DNA of 64,000 nucleotides from Myroides fluvii (GCF_009792295.1 NZ_CP039934.1:2190501-2254500), one strand, 5' to 3'; numbered from the stretch's first letter, positions 51,401 through 59,451 are shown. A program made the numbers and translations. The notes: a model not told the origin generated them from the sequence alone.

Positions 51401-51648
51401 TTAAAATCAATATTTTCTACACCGCCTACAAAGAGCAATACCTTTTGAAATTCATTGGCCATAAATCCATCCATATAAGCAGGAGAAAGTCCGCCATAAG
51501 GCATGGCAATGTAAATGGAAGGGAGTTCTATTTCGGGGAAAATATCGACGTTGATTTTCTTAATCGAATTAATCGATAAGAAGCCCAAAGCTAATACAAT
51601 GATTAGAATGGCAATAGGCTTTCTTAAGGCAAATCGGATTAGATTCAT
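48475..51648 (-). CDS. RND family efflux transporter permease
   Basis: 1057 aa, standard length. Twelve membrane spans in two halves and two large periplasmic loops. The first span MNLIRFALRKPIAILIIVLALGF, the TM4 segment GILVDEATVTIENIHQHFEMG, the TM2 region LFLGDTRGAIIVILTIPV, and late LQSYMGIIMSIGVSVSNAVLLINQAEYYR are typical. TM4 has D-E-A instead of the D-D-A of many multidrug (HAE-1) pumps; it does not match D-G-A of metal pumps. Substrate is therefore open; drug or lipid-like compounds are likely. Works with the adaptor and TolC-like protein of the same operon. Confidence 0.93.
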   Translation of the reverse strand: MNLIRFALRKPIAILIIVLALGFLSINSIKKINVDIFPEIELPSIYIAMPYGGLSPAYMDGFMANEFQKVLLFVGGVENIDFKSVQGLTLMKLSFYPGTDMAQAAGEVSTQVSRAMGFLPPGAVPPMVVRFDGSSLPVGQLVFESPQRTITELQTMVQTRIRPMFVEIPGVTAPAPFGGNVRSIIVNIDPHAMQANGLTPEEITLAITKNSHPSPAGNIRIGEQNLMAPINSIATNPEVFLQTPIRTTENRTIYVKDVAQVIDAADQTTGYALINGTRSVYLPIIKKADASTIDVVKNLKASLPMLENTLPEDVSIRYEFDQSKYIERSLSNLIHEGILGALFTGLMIFLFLGDTRGAIIVILTIPVAILSAVAALYFMGQTINIMTLSGLALSIGILVDEATVTIENIHQHFEMGKSKAQAILDALLEISIPKLLILLCILAVLTPAFIMTGIPKDMFMPLSMAVAFAMIFSFLASQTFVPILANWLMKNKHLEIYDKKTKRQRKFFEKFRLRYTQVIRNWHKRSKALFFGYVIVAVGCIAVLLQFIGTDIMPASNSGDFQIRIEAPQGSRIEKTEEIVKEIISDITAVLPENGISITSSFVGMHPSGTPINPIFLFTNASHEAVLQVAIDQSIYTGSIAALKEQIRAKVSKNRPEVLINFEPMELVEKIMGQGAMTPIEVKVAARQIKMAENHAKKIEQELRAIPYLRDIRIAEPLNYPTMQIEVNRDLLGQFGLTMSDVTRSLATATSSTRYTDKNLWVDPNSGLVFQVQVQIPEGTIDSAEKLKAIPLKKGSLRPILEDVAHIKLVNEAAQVNRKGPNRYVTVIANIHDKDLGTASKAVKKAIANVGEPPRGTIVWTEGTLNLLDETLGNLLIGLGVAVITIYLMLSAYYQSFRLPLVILSVLPAVIAGSLILLFISGSTLNLQSYMGIIMSIGVSVSNAVLLINQAEYYRKEMQLRTVNAARLAASSRLRPVLMTAAAMVAGMLPMSLGLGDGGEQVAPLGQAVIGGLLASTVTILLLLPHLFTSTMQKATLIGPSLDPDDPKSKFHTADPL

Positions 51649-51660
51649 AAGTAGTCTATA

Positions 51661-53046
51661 TTATAAGTTAGTAAATAAAAAATCAAAATTAGCAGTTAAA
51701 CTCGCCTCAGAGACCAATTGCATCCAATACTGTTGTGAGGCATCAATGTGTGTTTTTTCCGCTTGTTCTAGCAACTGTTGAATTTGCAATAGTTCGCTCA
51801 ACGAAATTAATCCGCTTTTGTAACGAGCCATGTACATCGTATAGGCCTGAGTTGCATGCACAATCGCTTGATGGGTTTGTTGTAATTGCTGAGTTTGTTC
51901 TTTAATTTGAACTTGACTAGCTGCTATATTGGACTGAAGAGCTTGTTCATACGCACTGTATTTGTTGGATGCACTTTCTGCCTGTTTATTTAGGGCTTGT
52001 TTTTTATATTGATTGGTGAATAAAGAGGAGAAATTCCAAGTAATACCCACACCTACAAGATAATTATCAACGGAGTTAGAAAAACCATCTTTCCATTTAT
52101 CGGTAGCGAGGTTCGTTTGAATTCCTGCTCCTCGAATGGCATAACCACCTAGTACTTTGACACGGGGTAGGGCCGCTCTTGTCATAGATTTACCACTGTG
52201 TTCAAAGTAGGAAGCTTCTTGCTTGTATTGCGTTAAAACGGGGTGTTCTACTAGATTATCCGTATCAGCTGTGTTGATGTTGTGAAGTGGATACGTGAGA
52301 AAATGGCGTATGTGTATGGTATCAAGTGTATCTATAGGCTCCCCTACTAACTCAGTTAAGGCAATATGGGTGGCTTGTTTATTTCCCTTCCAATAGTGCT
52401 GTTGCCCTGCTGCTTGCAAGTAAGAAGAATGCGCTAATAAATTATCCGCAGCAGGCTTTAGACCTGATACCGCCAGACCATTGGCTATTAATTCGATACT
52501 TTTTAGACGATCTGCATTTTTATTCATCCAATCGAAATTGGCTGTAGCATATAAATTTCGGATATGTCTGAGTGCTAATTCCTTTTTGAGTTGAAGCGTG
52601 TATACCTCTTTTTGTGCTATTTGTTGCTGATGTTGTGCATGGGCCGCTTTGTTTTCTTGGTTTTGTTTTCCAAAGGCAAACACTTCCCATTCCACCGTAG
52701 CAGAGCCGAAGGTGTTGAATGTTTGGTCACTTCCTTCTAGCAGGTCTGGATTTCCACTGACGTTAAAAAAACCAGCTTGTGGAAAAAATGCCCCATTACT
52801 CCCCTCAAAGGTGCTATAGGAGTTTTGAGCTTGAATTTTAAATTGAGGCAAAGCCTGACTTTTTACGGCTTGTTGTTTGTTTGCTGTAGAGGCTACTAAG
52901 GCTGTTTGTGCTTGTAATCCTGGATAATGTTGTGCCACTTTTTCCCATAAGTTGCCAAGCGTATTTTGCCCTGGCTCTTGTGCGGATAGTGTCACGCTTA
53001 AACAGATCAACCACAGTGATGTAGCCGAACGAAAAATCGTTTTCAT
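51661..53046 (-). CDS. TolC family outer membrane efflux protein
   Basis: 461 aa. Signal peptide MKTIFRSATSLWLICLSVTLSAQ. Two repeats of long helices and short strands typical of TolC: the first with LWEKVAQHYPGLQAQTALVASTANKQQAVKSQALPQ, the second with LVEHPVLTQYKQEASYFEHSGKSMTRAALPRVKVLGGYAI. The end RYKSGLISLSELLQIQQLLEQAEKTHIDASQQYW carries the R-Y-x-x-G-x-x-x-x-x-x-L motif. It forms the outer membrane channel of the pump. Confidence 0.9.
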   Translation of the reverse strand: MKTIFRSATSLWLICLSVTLSAQEPGQNTLGNLWEKVAQHYPGLQAQTALVASTANKQQAVKSQALPQFKIQAQNSYSTFEGSNGAFFPQAGFFNVSGNPDLLEGSDQTFNTFGSATVEWEVFAFGKQNQENKAAHAQHQQQIAQKEVYTLQLKKELALRHIRNLYATANFDWMNKNADRLKSIELIANGLAVSGLKPAADNLLAHSSYLQAAGQQHYWKGNKQATHIALTELVGEPIDTLDTIHIRHFLTYPLHNINTADTDNLVEHPVLTQYKQEASYFEHSGKSMTRAALPRVKVLGGYAIRGAGIQTNLATDKWKDGFSNSVDNYLVGVGITWNFSSLFTNQYKKQALNKQAESASNKYSAYEQALQSNIAASQVQIKEQTQQLQQTHQAIVHATQAYTMYMARYKSGLISLSELLQIQQLLEQAEKTHIDASQQYWMQLVSEASLTANFDFLFTNL

Positions 53047-53174
53047 TAGAAAGAGAATATTGGGGACCTATATAAAATAGATCGCATATTATTGAATTTT
53101 TGAACGAACAATAGCAGTTACATCGTAGGTTAGCACACGCTAATACGATAAACCGACAGAGAAACGTTGAAAAA

Positions 53175-53594
53175 TCAAATTCTCAAATTCTGTAAGGCTA
53201 TAAATAAAGGGAGTTTGCCCAGTAATTGGGAGGTATCCTGGTATAAAGGATGTCTGTCTGATTCGCCTTTGATGCGAAATCCAAAGAAAAAAATAAAAAA
53301 GGTAGATACAACTAAGGCTATAAAAGGATTTGAAAGATCCCATCCTGCTTTTTGTAACAGTTGACTTTGATCATCCGTTAGGAAATTCTGACTGCAACTT
53401 CTTTCTGTTACTGTAGTGTGTTTTTTACTTTTATTTGTTTTGGTGGTTTGTTCTATGGCAGTTGCTGAATCATTGAATAAGTGACTGAGGCTGGTTTGCA
53501 TAGAGCAAGTAGAGAAAATAAGCCATATCGCACAAAATAAAGTCAAGACTTTGCGCGTTTTTTGTTGTATGATATGTAACGTATTTATACTCAT
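53175..53594 (-). CDS. Hypothetical membrane protein heading the efflux operon
   Basis: 139 aa from ATG 53594, eight bases from the -7 box at 53602-53609; an earlier start at 53687 would lie upstream of the promoter. An N-terminal hydrophobic segment (KVLTLFCAIWLIFSTCSM), a polar loop with LFNDSATAIEQTTKTNKSKKH, a second span (PFIALVVSTFFIFFFGFRI) and a short tail. No family was recognised. Small two-span proteins at the head of flavobacterial TolC-RND-adaptor operons may be signalling or accessory parts of the pump. Confidence 0.68.
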   Translation of the reverse strand: MSINTLHIIQQKTRKVLTLFCAIWLIFSTCSMQTSLSHLFNDSATAIEQTTKTNKSKKHTTVTERSCSQNFLTDDQSQLLQKAGWDLSNPFIALVVSTFFIFFFGFRIKGESDRHPLYQDTSQLLGKLPLFIALQNLRI

Positions 53595-53601
53595 AGAGTG
53601 A

Positions 53602-53633
53602 CAAACATAGAGTATTTCAAAATTAAATACAAA
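53602..53633 (-). promoter_or_regulatory. Promoter of the efflux operon
   Basis: On the minus strand TTTG (53633-53630), 20-base spacer, then TATGTTTG (53609-53602): both elements of the Bacteroidota consensus with proper spacing. The predicted start lies close to 53597, almost at the ATG. Confidence 0.6.
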
Positions 53634-53800
53634 GTTTTTTTTGTTTTTAGGTATGAAAATAGCGAATGATAAAGAGAAAATGGACAAGGAGCGGGTATAT
53701 CTTGGTTTGAATTTAGCAATTATCGAGAAAAATAAAAAACAAAAGGTCTTTGGTATGAATTTTGATTATTAATTTAGAGTAAAATAAAAACAAAAACAAT

Positions 53801-54508
53801 ATGAAAAGAGTATTAGCATTATTGGGATTAGTTTTTAGCTTGTTTTTGATAACAAGTTGTAACACAGATGATAATAATTGGGAGTCTTCTCCAGCGGGGG
53901 GCTTGACGATGGTAAATGGTTATGCTGGTTCAGATGCAATATGGTATATGGCGAATGGACGTTTTGTACAACCCCCTAATCGAGGATTACTTTACAAAGG
54001 ATATGATTATGTAGGATTATATACCGGAAACCGCTCATTGGATATTATCAACAAGCAAAATGAAAAAATTGTGACGGATGCAAAGTTACAAGTAGAAGAT
54101 AATCACCTGTATACTTCTTTTATTGGTGGAAAATCAAAGGAGAATCTCATTCATTTTATAACCGAAGATCAGCGTATTAAATTAGGGGAAGACGGCAATA
54201 ATCTCACGCATTCAGGTCTTCGTTTCTTTAATTTAACAGGAGAAGATTTAGCTGTAACGGTTAAATTAGACGATAACCCAATCTTTAGTGATCGAAATAC
54301 AGAAACAGCAGTGTCAGCAAAAGAAAATGAAGCGTTTATTGCACAAATAAGTAAGACCTATTCGGTTAGTGTGCAAGATAAAAGCGGAAAAGAAATCGCT
54401 AAACGCGAAAACGTTGTACTCGAAAAAGGAAGGTATTTTTCTCTAATTCTTATTGGTTCAAACGCTACGGAGAATCCTTATTATATAGGTCTCGTAAAGC
54501 AGTTTTAA
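53801..54508 (+). CDS. DUF4397-like lipoprotein
   Basis: 235 aa. Lipoprotein signal MKRVLALLGLVFSLFLITSC (cysteine 20). The body (GGLTMVNGYAGSDAIWYMANGRF, then KGYDYVGLYTGNRSLDI) and a second half (SGLRFFNLTGEDLAVTVKLD, then ENEAFIAQISKTYSVSV, ending GRYFSLILIGS) fit a two-module DUF4397-type beta-sandwich protein. Such proteins are cell-surface or periplasmic lipoproteins of unknown role. It stands alone between two promoter regions and has its own terminator. Confidence 0.75.
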   Translation: MKRVLALLGLVFSLFLITSCNTDDNNWESSPAGGLTMVNGYAGSDAIWYMANGRFVQPPNRGLLYKGYDYVGLYTGNRSLDIINKQNEKIVTDAKLQVEDNHLYTSFIGGKSKENLIHFITEDQRIKLGEDGNNLTHSGLRFFNLTGEDLAVTVKLDDNPIFSDRNTETAVSAKENEAFIAQISKTYSVSVQDKSGKEIAKRENVVLEKGRYFSLILIGSNATENPYYIGLVKQF

Positions 54509-54532
54509 TTCTATATCTATAAATCAATTGGG

Positions 54533-54564
54533 AAAATAGTCATCATCTATGTGATGGCTATTTT
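54533..54564 (+). terminator. Intrinsic terminator after the lipoprotein gene
   Basis: AAAATAGTCATCA (54533-54545), loop TCTATG, TGATGGCTATTTT (54552-54564) with one T-G pair, then a T-run to 54567. Confidence 0.85.
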
Positions 54565-54603
54565 TTTATTGAATAAGGACTAGCTTCATCAGGGTGAAAA
54601 GGA

Positions 54604-54611
54604 TATATTTG
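54604..54611 (+). promoter_or_regulatory. -7 promoter box of the PH-domain operon
   Basis: TATATTTG. Transcription would begin near 54617, which leaves almost no leader for ATG 54621 and favours ATG 54636 as the start. Confidence 0.5.
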
Positions 54612-54635
54612 TTTCTTTAAATGCTTATTTTTGAT

Positions 54636-55217
54636 ATGAATTCAACCTTTTCTAATCAGCAAATCAATATAATAGCGCTCCCTAGTGTAGAGGCGGTAAA
54701 CTTTCAACCTTTGCATGTGAAGTATAAACGCGTAGTGTTGCTTCGTTCTATTATGGTAGCACTCTTTATTTTAGTTCTTGGAGCAAGTGGGTATTACCTT
54801 CCTTTATCAGAAGATAATGCGCACTTGAGAATCTATAAGGAAATGGTATTGTGTACGAGTATCGTTTTTGCTGTTCTGTTAGTAATTCTGAATAGGGCAG
54901 GTGTTCGCAAAAAAGGTTATGCCGTACGCGAACATGATATCATTTTTAAATCAGGTTTGTTAAACCAAAAAGAAACGACAATTCCCTTTAATCGCGTACA
55001 GCATGTAGAGATTTATGAAGGAGCTTTATTGCGTATTTTTGGATTGTGTAGAATTGAGTTTTTTACAGCAGGTGGCAGTTTTGGCGATCTGAAAATTCCA
55101 GGTTTACTTATTGCGGAAGCCAATAAAATAAAGGCTTATGTAATCGAACAGGTATTGCCACAAAAGAAAGAAGAAGCTGAAATAAATAAGCAGGATCCTT
55201 TAAATACAGCGAAATAA
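54636..55217 (+). CDS. PH-domain membrane protein (YdbS-like)
   Basis: 193 aa from ATG 54636; ATG 54621 is possible but would lie right at the promoter start. Two hydrophobic spans (VVLLRSIMVALFILVLGASGYYL and MVLCTSIVFAVLLVILNRAGV) followed by a bacterial PH (bPH2) domain with GYAVREHDIIFKSGLLNQKETTIPFNRVQHVEI. Members of this family usually occur in pairs; the partner follows with a one-base overlap. Role in Bacillus YdbS/YdbT is resistance to some bacteriocins, otherwise unknown. Confidence 0.88.
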   Translation: MNSTFSNQQINIIALPSVEAVNFQPLHVKYKRVVLLRSIMVALFILVLGASGYYLPLSEDNAHLRIYKEMVLCTSIVFAVLLVILNRAGVRKKGYAVREHDIIFKSGLLNQKETTIPFNRVQHVEIYEGALLRIFGLCRIEFFTAGGSFGDLKIPGLLIAEANKIKAYVIEQVLPQKKEEAEINKQDPLNTAK

Positions 55218-56728
55218 TGAATTTCTATGTACCCAATCGACAAGCCCCTATCGGTATTGTTGTTCATTTTATTTACGGATTACAAAAGTTCGTTCGCGCC
55301 TTTTTTCCTGTTCTTATTTTAGTTGCTTTGCGAATTAATAAAGGAGAATGGACAGGTAGATGGGATTGGATGATATGGAGTGTTGCGATAGGACTTGTCT
55401 TAGTTTTTGTTGCGGCTTATTTTAGTTATCGCAATTTTACCTTTCACATTGAAAAAGAAACAGATGCTTTTGTCTTGCAAAAGGGAATCTTTAATAAAAC
55501 GAAAACGACGATTCAACTTCGAAAGATTCAACAAGTAAACATCAATCAATCGTTTATCAATAAGTTGCTAAATATTTATTCCATTGAAGTCGATTCTGCC
55601 GGAAGCGGAACCAAAGAGGGAATGATTAAATCCGTTTCTCACGAGGTAGCACAAGCGTTGAAAGAAACACTATTGACATATCGCGAGGAATTGTTGGAGG
55701 AAGAAGAGGTTGCAACTTATCAAAATGTAAAGCAAAGAAGTACGGTCTCTCAAGATGTTCGACATATTAGCGTCTTAACCTTGTTAAAGGTTGGGGTAAC
55801 AACAAACTACCTCTGTACCATGGGAATTGTGTTGTTCTTTGCAAATTCTTTGATTTATGAGGGATCTAAGTTTTTTGGGGATTCCATTGATGATGAGGCC
55901 ATCGATACCTTCATCGAAGAGCGTATTACGCTATATGTAGGATTGATTTTAATGGTTTTCTTTTTAGCTGTTATCTTTATTGCGAATATTATTCGAACTA
56001 TTATTAAATTTTATAACTATAAGGTTGTGGTTCAACACGATAATTTGTTTCTCTCCTACGGATTGCTTCAAACGAAAAGTACAATTATCCGGCCTTCTCG
56101 TGTTCAGTTAGTTAAAATTGTCCGCAATTACTTTCAAAAAATATGGGGTATTTCTAGTTTTAAAATTCACCAAGTTTTCGGAAAAGAATCATTTAATCAA
56201 AAAACAGCTCTGGAAATTCCAGGTTGCTCAAACAAGGAAACCCAAGAGTTCTTTGATATGATTTATAAAAAACCGTTGGATTTCAATGGTGTGGAGCTAA
56301 AGTATAATTATCGTTTTTTTGGTTTTCGCTTTTTTTTCTTGGTACTTGTTCCCGTTGGCTTATTTATTAGCCTTACGCAAGAAAATCTACCCGTGCATTG
56401 GCAATGGAGTAGTGCGGGAGTTTATTTTATACTCGTGACGTTATTGATTTGGCGTTATTTTAAAGTAGGGCGATTCATCATTACTTCTGATTTTATTATC
56501 GTAAAAACAGGAGCATGGGATATTACACATACGATTCTAGAATCACATAAAATTCAAAAAATTGTTTTGTCTCAACTCGCTTGGCAAAAATCAGCAAATG
56601 TCGGTAGTTTAGCTTTGTATACGGCAGGTGGAGTTGTACATTTTAGCACGTCAAACTATCAAAAAATGAAACAATTAAGAGACCAGTGGCTGTTTGAAAT
56701 TGAAAGTCAAAACAAGCATTGGATGTAG
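55217..56728 (+). CDS. Three-PH-domain membrane protein (YdbT-like)
   Basis: 503 aa, double the size of the upstream partner. Three bPH2 units are visible: FTFHIEKETDAFVLQKGIFNKTKTTIQLRKIQQV, YKVVVQHDNLFLSYGLLQTKSTIIRPSRVQLVKI and FIITSDFIIVKTGAWDITHTILESHKIQKIVL. Each is preceded by paired hydrophobic spans, giving six membrane segments. Co-translated with the small YdbS-like gene (stop/start TAATG). The pair is a typical two-gene unit of Bacteroidota and Firmicutes. Confidence 0.9.
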   Translation: MNFYVPNRQAPIGIVVHFIYGLQKFVRAFFPVLILVALRINKGEWTGRWDWMIWSVAIGLVLVFVAAYFSYRNFTFHIEKETDAFVLQKGIFNKTKTTIQLRKIQQVNINQSFINKLLNIYSIEVDSAGSGTKEGMIKSVSHEVAQALKETLLTYREELLEEEEVATYQNVKQRSTVSQDVRHISVLTLLKVGVTTNYLCTMGIVLFFANSLIYEGSKFFGDSIDDEAIDTFIEERITLYVGLILMVFFLAVIFIANIIRTIIKFYNYKVVVQHDNLFLSYGLLQTKSTIIRPSRVQLVKIVRNYFQKIWGISSFKIHQVFGKESFNQKTALEIPGCSNKETQEFFDMIYKKPLDFNGVELKYNYRFFGFRFFFLVLVPVGLFISLTQENLPVHWQWSSAGVYFILVTLLIWRYFKVGRFIITSDFIIVKTGAWDITHTILESHKIQKIVLSQLAWQKSANVGSLALYTAGGVVHFSTSNYQKMKQLRDQWLFEIESQNKHWM

Positions 56729-56729
56729 T

Positions 56730-56796
56730 GGGGGGGGGACAGTTTACGGTTGACGGTTTACAGTTAACCGTAAACTGTCCACCGTAAACTGTAAAC
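56730..56796. repeat. G9 tract plus GTTTACGGT-type inverted repeat cluster
   Basis: After a run of nine G (56730-56738), GGACAGTTTACGGTT (56737-56751) is inverted at 56766-56780 with a loop that itself holds ACGGTTTACAGTT, and a further ACCGTAAACTGTAAAC follows (56781-56796). So a GTTTACGGT/GTTTACAGT unit occurs about five times in both orientations within 60 bases, between converging genes. This looks like a REP-like or palindromic intergenic element. The G-run sits in a place where length could vary. Confidence 0.65.
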
Positions 56797-57206
56797 TATT
56801 CTACATATTCTTTAAGTGAGCAGTTCATTAAGATAAAACCTGGTAATGTTTCTTTTTTTAATTTTTTCTTGAGGAGAGGAACTAAGAGTCCACTAAAATT
56901 TTCACCTTGAATAAAGAGGCATTTATGTTCATCGATAGGGACGATTTCAAAATAGTGATAACCATCAAAAAGCCCTTTAATTCCCAATTTCCCTAGCCAA
57001 GTTAATTTTTGATGGGGTTTGTATACTTGAATAATTGGAGAAAAATGCATATTTTGAATATGTACTTTTAGTTTGTGTCCAGGAGCCGCGGTACCTTTAA
57101 TCTTAGTAATAAAGGGATTCCATTTTTTGTAATTTTCAAAATCGATTAATGCATTCCAAATGGTTTCCGCATTGGCGTTAATTTCTATTTGTGTAACTAG
57201 TTTCAT
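56796..57206 (-). CDS. SRPBCC/START-like domain protein
   Basis: 136 aa. The start MKLVTQIEINANAETIWNALIDFENYKKWNPFI is the signature of polyketide cyclase/SRPBCC proteins (ligand-binding helix-grip fold); FDGYHYFEIVPIDEHKCLFIQGENFSG follows. Members bind hydrophobic ligands; the specific ligand is unknown. The gene is downstream of a Crp/Fnr-type regulator in the same direction, 69 bases apart. The stop codon lies inside the repeat cluster. Confidence 0.88.
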   Translation of the reverse strand: MKLVTQIEINANAETIWNALIDFENYKKWNPFITKIKGTAAPGHKLKVHIQNMHFSPIIQVYKPHQKLTWLGKLGIKGLFDGYHYFEIVPIDEHKCLFIQGENFSGLLVPLLKKKLKKETLPGFILMNCSLKEYVE

Positions 57207-57275
57207 ATCATCTTATTTTTCACAAATATCATCGCTTTCTATGGAAAGACTCTTGATATACATCAAGAAAGTGAA

Positions 57276-57839
57276 TTAGAACTGTTTTCGTCTCAGTCTA
57301 CTCAGTGTTTCGGGGGTCATGCCGAGTAAAGAGGCAATGTATTGATGTGGTACTTGATTGAATAAAAAAGCGTAATCTCTACAAAAAGTACGGTAACGTT
57401 CTTCGCTGTTTTGAGCTAAGAATTGAAAGATGCGTTGTTCCATTTGGTTGAAACAATGAGCGATGAAGTTTTTTTCTTTGGCGTGCCAATTCGTTATTTT
57501 ACGTTGTAAATGCGGATAGTCTTCTTTGGACACCGCAACTAAGGATACCTCCGTTAAGGTAGTTAAATTCCATGTTGCGGGTTGATGAAACAACCAAGAA
57601 GATAGATCAGTAATGAAAGATCCAGGAGAACTAATCCATTGGGTAATTTCTTTCCCTTCAAAGTCAGCGTGAATGCGGACGCAACCTTCAGTAAGAAAAA
57701 AAAGCTGATTTGCTTCTTTTCCTGCTTCGAGTAAAGAAGTGTTTTTCTTGTAGGTGTGTGGAACGAAATGATTGACTGCTTCTTTGGCTTCAATATCAGT
57801 TAATTGAAGAATGAACTGTAGCGAGGTTTCTAATGACAT
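57276..57839 (-). CDS. Crp/Fnr family transcription regulator
   Basis: 187 aa. N-terminal cyclic-nucleotide-binding-like domain (about 15-110: VPHTYKKNTSLLEAGKEANQLFFLTEGCVRI), dimerisation helix and a C-terminal winged helix (VPHQYIASLLGMTPETLSRLRRKQF). The cyclic-nucleotide pocket is not obviously conserved, so the signal is unknown. No FeS cysteines are seen, which argues against an FNR-type oxygen sensor. It probably controls itself and the SRPBCC gene downstream. Confidence 0.92.
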   Translation of the reverse strand: MSLETSLQFILQLTDIEAKEAVNHFVPHTYKKNTSLLEAGKEANQLFFLTEGCVRIHADFEGKEITQWISSPGSFITDLSSWLFHQPATWNLTTLTEVSLVAVSKEDYPHLQRKITNWHAKEKNFIAHCFNQMEQRIFQFLAQNSEERYRTFCRDYAFLFNQVPHQYIASLLGMTPETLSRLRRKQF

Positions 57840-57845
57840 AAAAAA

Positions 57846-57875
57846 AAATTGTCCTTTTGATTAAAAGGACAATTT
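57846..57875 (-). terminator. Intrinsic terminator after the DUF4369 gene
   Basis: AAATTGTCCTTTT (57846-57858), loop GATT, AAAAGGACAATTT (57863-57875); a T-run follows on the minus strand. It also sits just upstream of the Crp/Fnr gene. Confidence 0.85.
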
Positions 57876-57879
57876 ACGA

Positions 57880-58617
57880 TTATTCAGTTGCTTTCGCTTC
57901 TTCTTTTTTTCTCTCTTGAATAAAATCATTCAGATTTTTGGCGTACTTGTGATTGAGCACTTCTGGTGTTAATGAACTATAGATGGTATCCAAGTATTTG
58001 ATGTTGCGGTCATAGAGCTCAGTCAATGCAATATAAGGAGCAATGTCAGCATTTTTGTTGTTTAAAGCAAAGTTGATTGCATTTAAGTACAAACGACCAG
58101 TCAGTTTTTTATTTACCTCCTGTAAGCTATCTAATTTCGCTTGATTATTGCTTTTTTGAGCTTCAAATAAAGCAACGTACAAATCGTTTTGGCGATCTGT
58201 AATCAGCGCTCTTGATTTTAGGTACTCTTTGTAGAGTTCATTGTTTTGAGATCCTTTTACTTTTGCGTCTTTGTAAAAGTTTTTCAAGGTAGTTTCAATG
58301 GTCATTACGCCTGGTTCAGCAAAGAAAGCCAATTGATTATCAATAGAATTACTGTGTCCGCGATCCAAAGAAAGGAAAAGCATTTCGGGTGACTCTAAAT
58401 GGTGTTTAAAGGTAAAATCTGCTGATTTACCATCAAAAATAACAGAATCAAGGGCAACAAAAGTAGTATCTTGAACATGGTAGAGATATACTTTTCCTTG
58501 TTTTAAACCGTCAATTTTTCCTGTAATGGTTAAATTATCAGTTCTTTTTGCATCTTTGTCACAAGAAGTAAGAAGCGAAGCGCCTAAGATAAAGGCAAGA
58601 CCAATATATTTTTTCAT
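57880..58617 (-). CDS. DUF4369 lipoprotein
   Basis: 245 aa. Lipoprotein signal MKKYIGLAFILGASLLTSC (cysteine 19). The first half is the DUF4369 domain (LTITGKIDGLKQGKVYLYHVQDTTFVALDSVIFDGKSADFTFKHHL), a beta domain frequent as the N-terminus of Bacteroidota thioredoxins. Here no thioredoxin follows; the second half is helical (YLKSRALITDRQNDLYVAL, then NALNNKNADIAPYIAL-like) and lacks a CxxC. It is encoded nine bases after ybaB. Confidence 0.85.
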   Translation of the reverse strand: MKKYIGLAFILGASLLTSCDKDAKRTDNLTITGKIDGLKQGKVYLYHVQDTTFVALDSVIFDGKSADFTFKHHLESPEMLFLSLDRGHSNSIDNQLAFFAEPGVMTIETTLKNFYKDAKVKGSQNNELYKEYLKSRALITDRQNDLYVALFEAQKSNNQAKLDSLQEVNKKLTGRLYLNAINFALNNKNADIAPYIALTELYDRNIKYLDTIYSSLTPEVLNHKYAKNLNDFIQERKKEEAKATE

Positions 58618-58626
58618 TCTATTATT

Positions 58627-58950
58627 TTATTTAAATAAATCTAACCCTGGGATATTTGGCATGCCATCTTTGGCTGCCGCAGCTAATTCAGCTTCGTGAA
58701 TAGCAGTTGCTTTTTCAATTGCTCTGTTTACTACCATAACAAGATAGTCTTCCAATTGCTCTTTATCGTCCATTAACTCATCTGCAATGGATATAGAACG
58801 AATCGTTCTGTTTGCCGTCAAAGTCACTTGTAGTAGTTCATCACTACTTTTTTCATCAATTAGAATGGTGTCCAATCTCTTTTTTGTTTCTTCAATTTTA
58901 GCTTGGGTTTCTTGTAATTTACCCATCATTCCCATTAAGTCGCCAAACAT
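58627..58950 (-). CDS. ybaB: YbaB/EbfC nucleoid-associated protein
   Basis: 107 aa from ATG 58950 ([14 protein letters not shown]); ATG 58962 would add MYTS. The start [27 protein letters not shown], the strand pairs [19 protein letters not shown] and the C-terminal helix are those of YbaB proteins, small DNA-binding dimers of the nucleoid. The -7 box CAAAAATA (minus TATTTTTG) at 58978-58985 fits this start. The lipoprotein gene follows in an operon. Confidence 0.93.
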   Translation of the reverse strand: MFGDLMGMMGKLQETQAKIEETKKRLDTILIDEKSSDELLQVTLTANRTIRSISIADELMDDKEQLEDYLVMVVNRAIEKATAIHEAELAAAAKDGMPNIPGLDLFK

Positions 58951-58977
58951 ACTAGTATACATTAAAATTTAGTGTGA

Positions 58978-58985
58978 CAAAAATA
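58978..58985 (-). promoter_or_regulatory. -7 promoter box for ybaB
   Basis: TATTTTTG on the minus strand, 28 bases before ATG 58950. No clear -33 element was found. Confidence 0.45.
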
Positions 58986-59095
58986 GCATATTCTTTTCAA
59001 GTTTTGTTCATGATGTCGATAAAGACCTTAACTAATTTTGTTCTATATTCCCATTGAAATTAATTTACATTAAGAATTAGCGGATTTATAATCCG

Positions 59096-59103
59096 TATTT
59101 TTG
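59096..59103 (+). promoter_or_regulatory. -7 promoter box for the GNAT-FMN reductase pair
   Basis: TATTTTTG, 31 bases before ATG 59134. No convincing -33 TTG at the right distance. Confidence 0.4.
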
Positions 59104-59133
59104 ACTGTATAATATTCGTTAATACTGAAAAAG

Positions 59134-59451
59134 ATGAAAGAAGAATTTTTAGCCTTAGCTGTGCATCAAAATACAACCAATCACAGATTTGAATTAACTG
59201 TTGATGGATATACTGCTTTTATTGATTACAAAGAAGATAGTCAACGCATTCACTTGCTTCATACCGAAAGTCCAGAGGAACTTGCTGGTCGTGGGGTGGC
59301 AACTGCCTTAATTGAAAAAGCACTTTTATATATTGAAGAACACAAGAAAACAGTGATGCCTTTTTGTCCATTAGTGTTTGCTTATATAAAAAAACATCCA
59401 GCATGGAAGAGGTTAGTAGATCTTAGTTTTCCTGCTTATAATAAATTGTAA
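59134..59451 (+). CDS. YjdJ-type GNAT N-acetyltransferase
   Basis: 105 aa, the small form of GNAT (Acetyltransf_CG). LLHTESPEELAGRGVATALIEKALLYI carries the acetyl-CoA loop (G-R-G-V-A); VMPFCPLVFAYIKKHPAW is the typical end. The substrate is unknown. Encoded 11 bases upstream of the NADPH-dependent FMN reductase gene, so probably one transcript. Confidence 0.9.
   Translation: MKEEFLALAVHQNTTNHRFELTVDGYTAFIDYKEDSQRIHLLHTESPEELAGRGVATALIEKALLYIEEHKKTVMPFCPLVFAYIKKHPAWKRLVDLSFPAYNKL

Noticed and set aside
57880..58617. Thioredoxin/TlpA-type reductase because of the DUF4369 domain
   Set aside because: No CxxC or thioredoxin fold follows; the C-terminal half is helical without cysteines.
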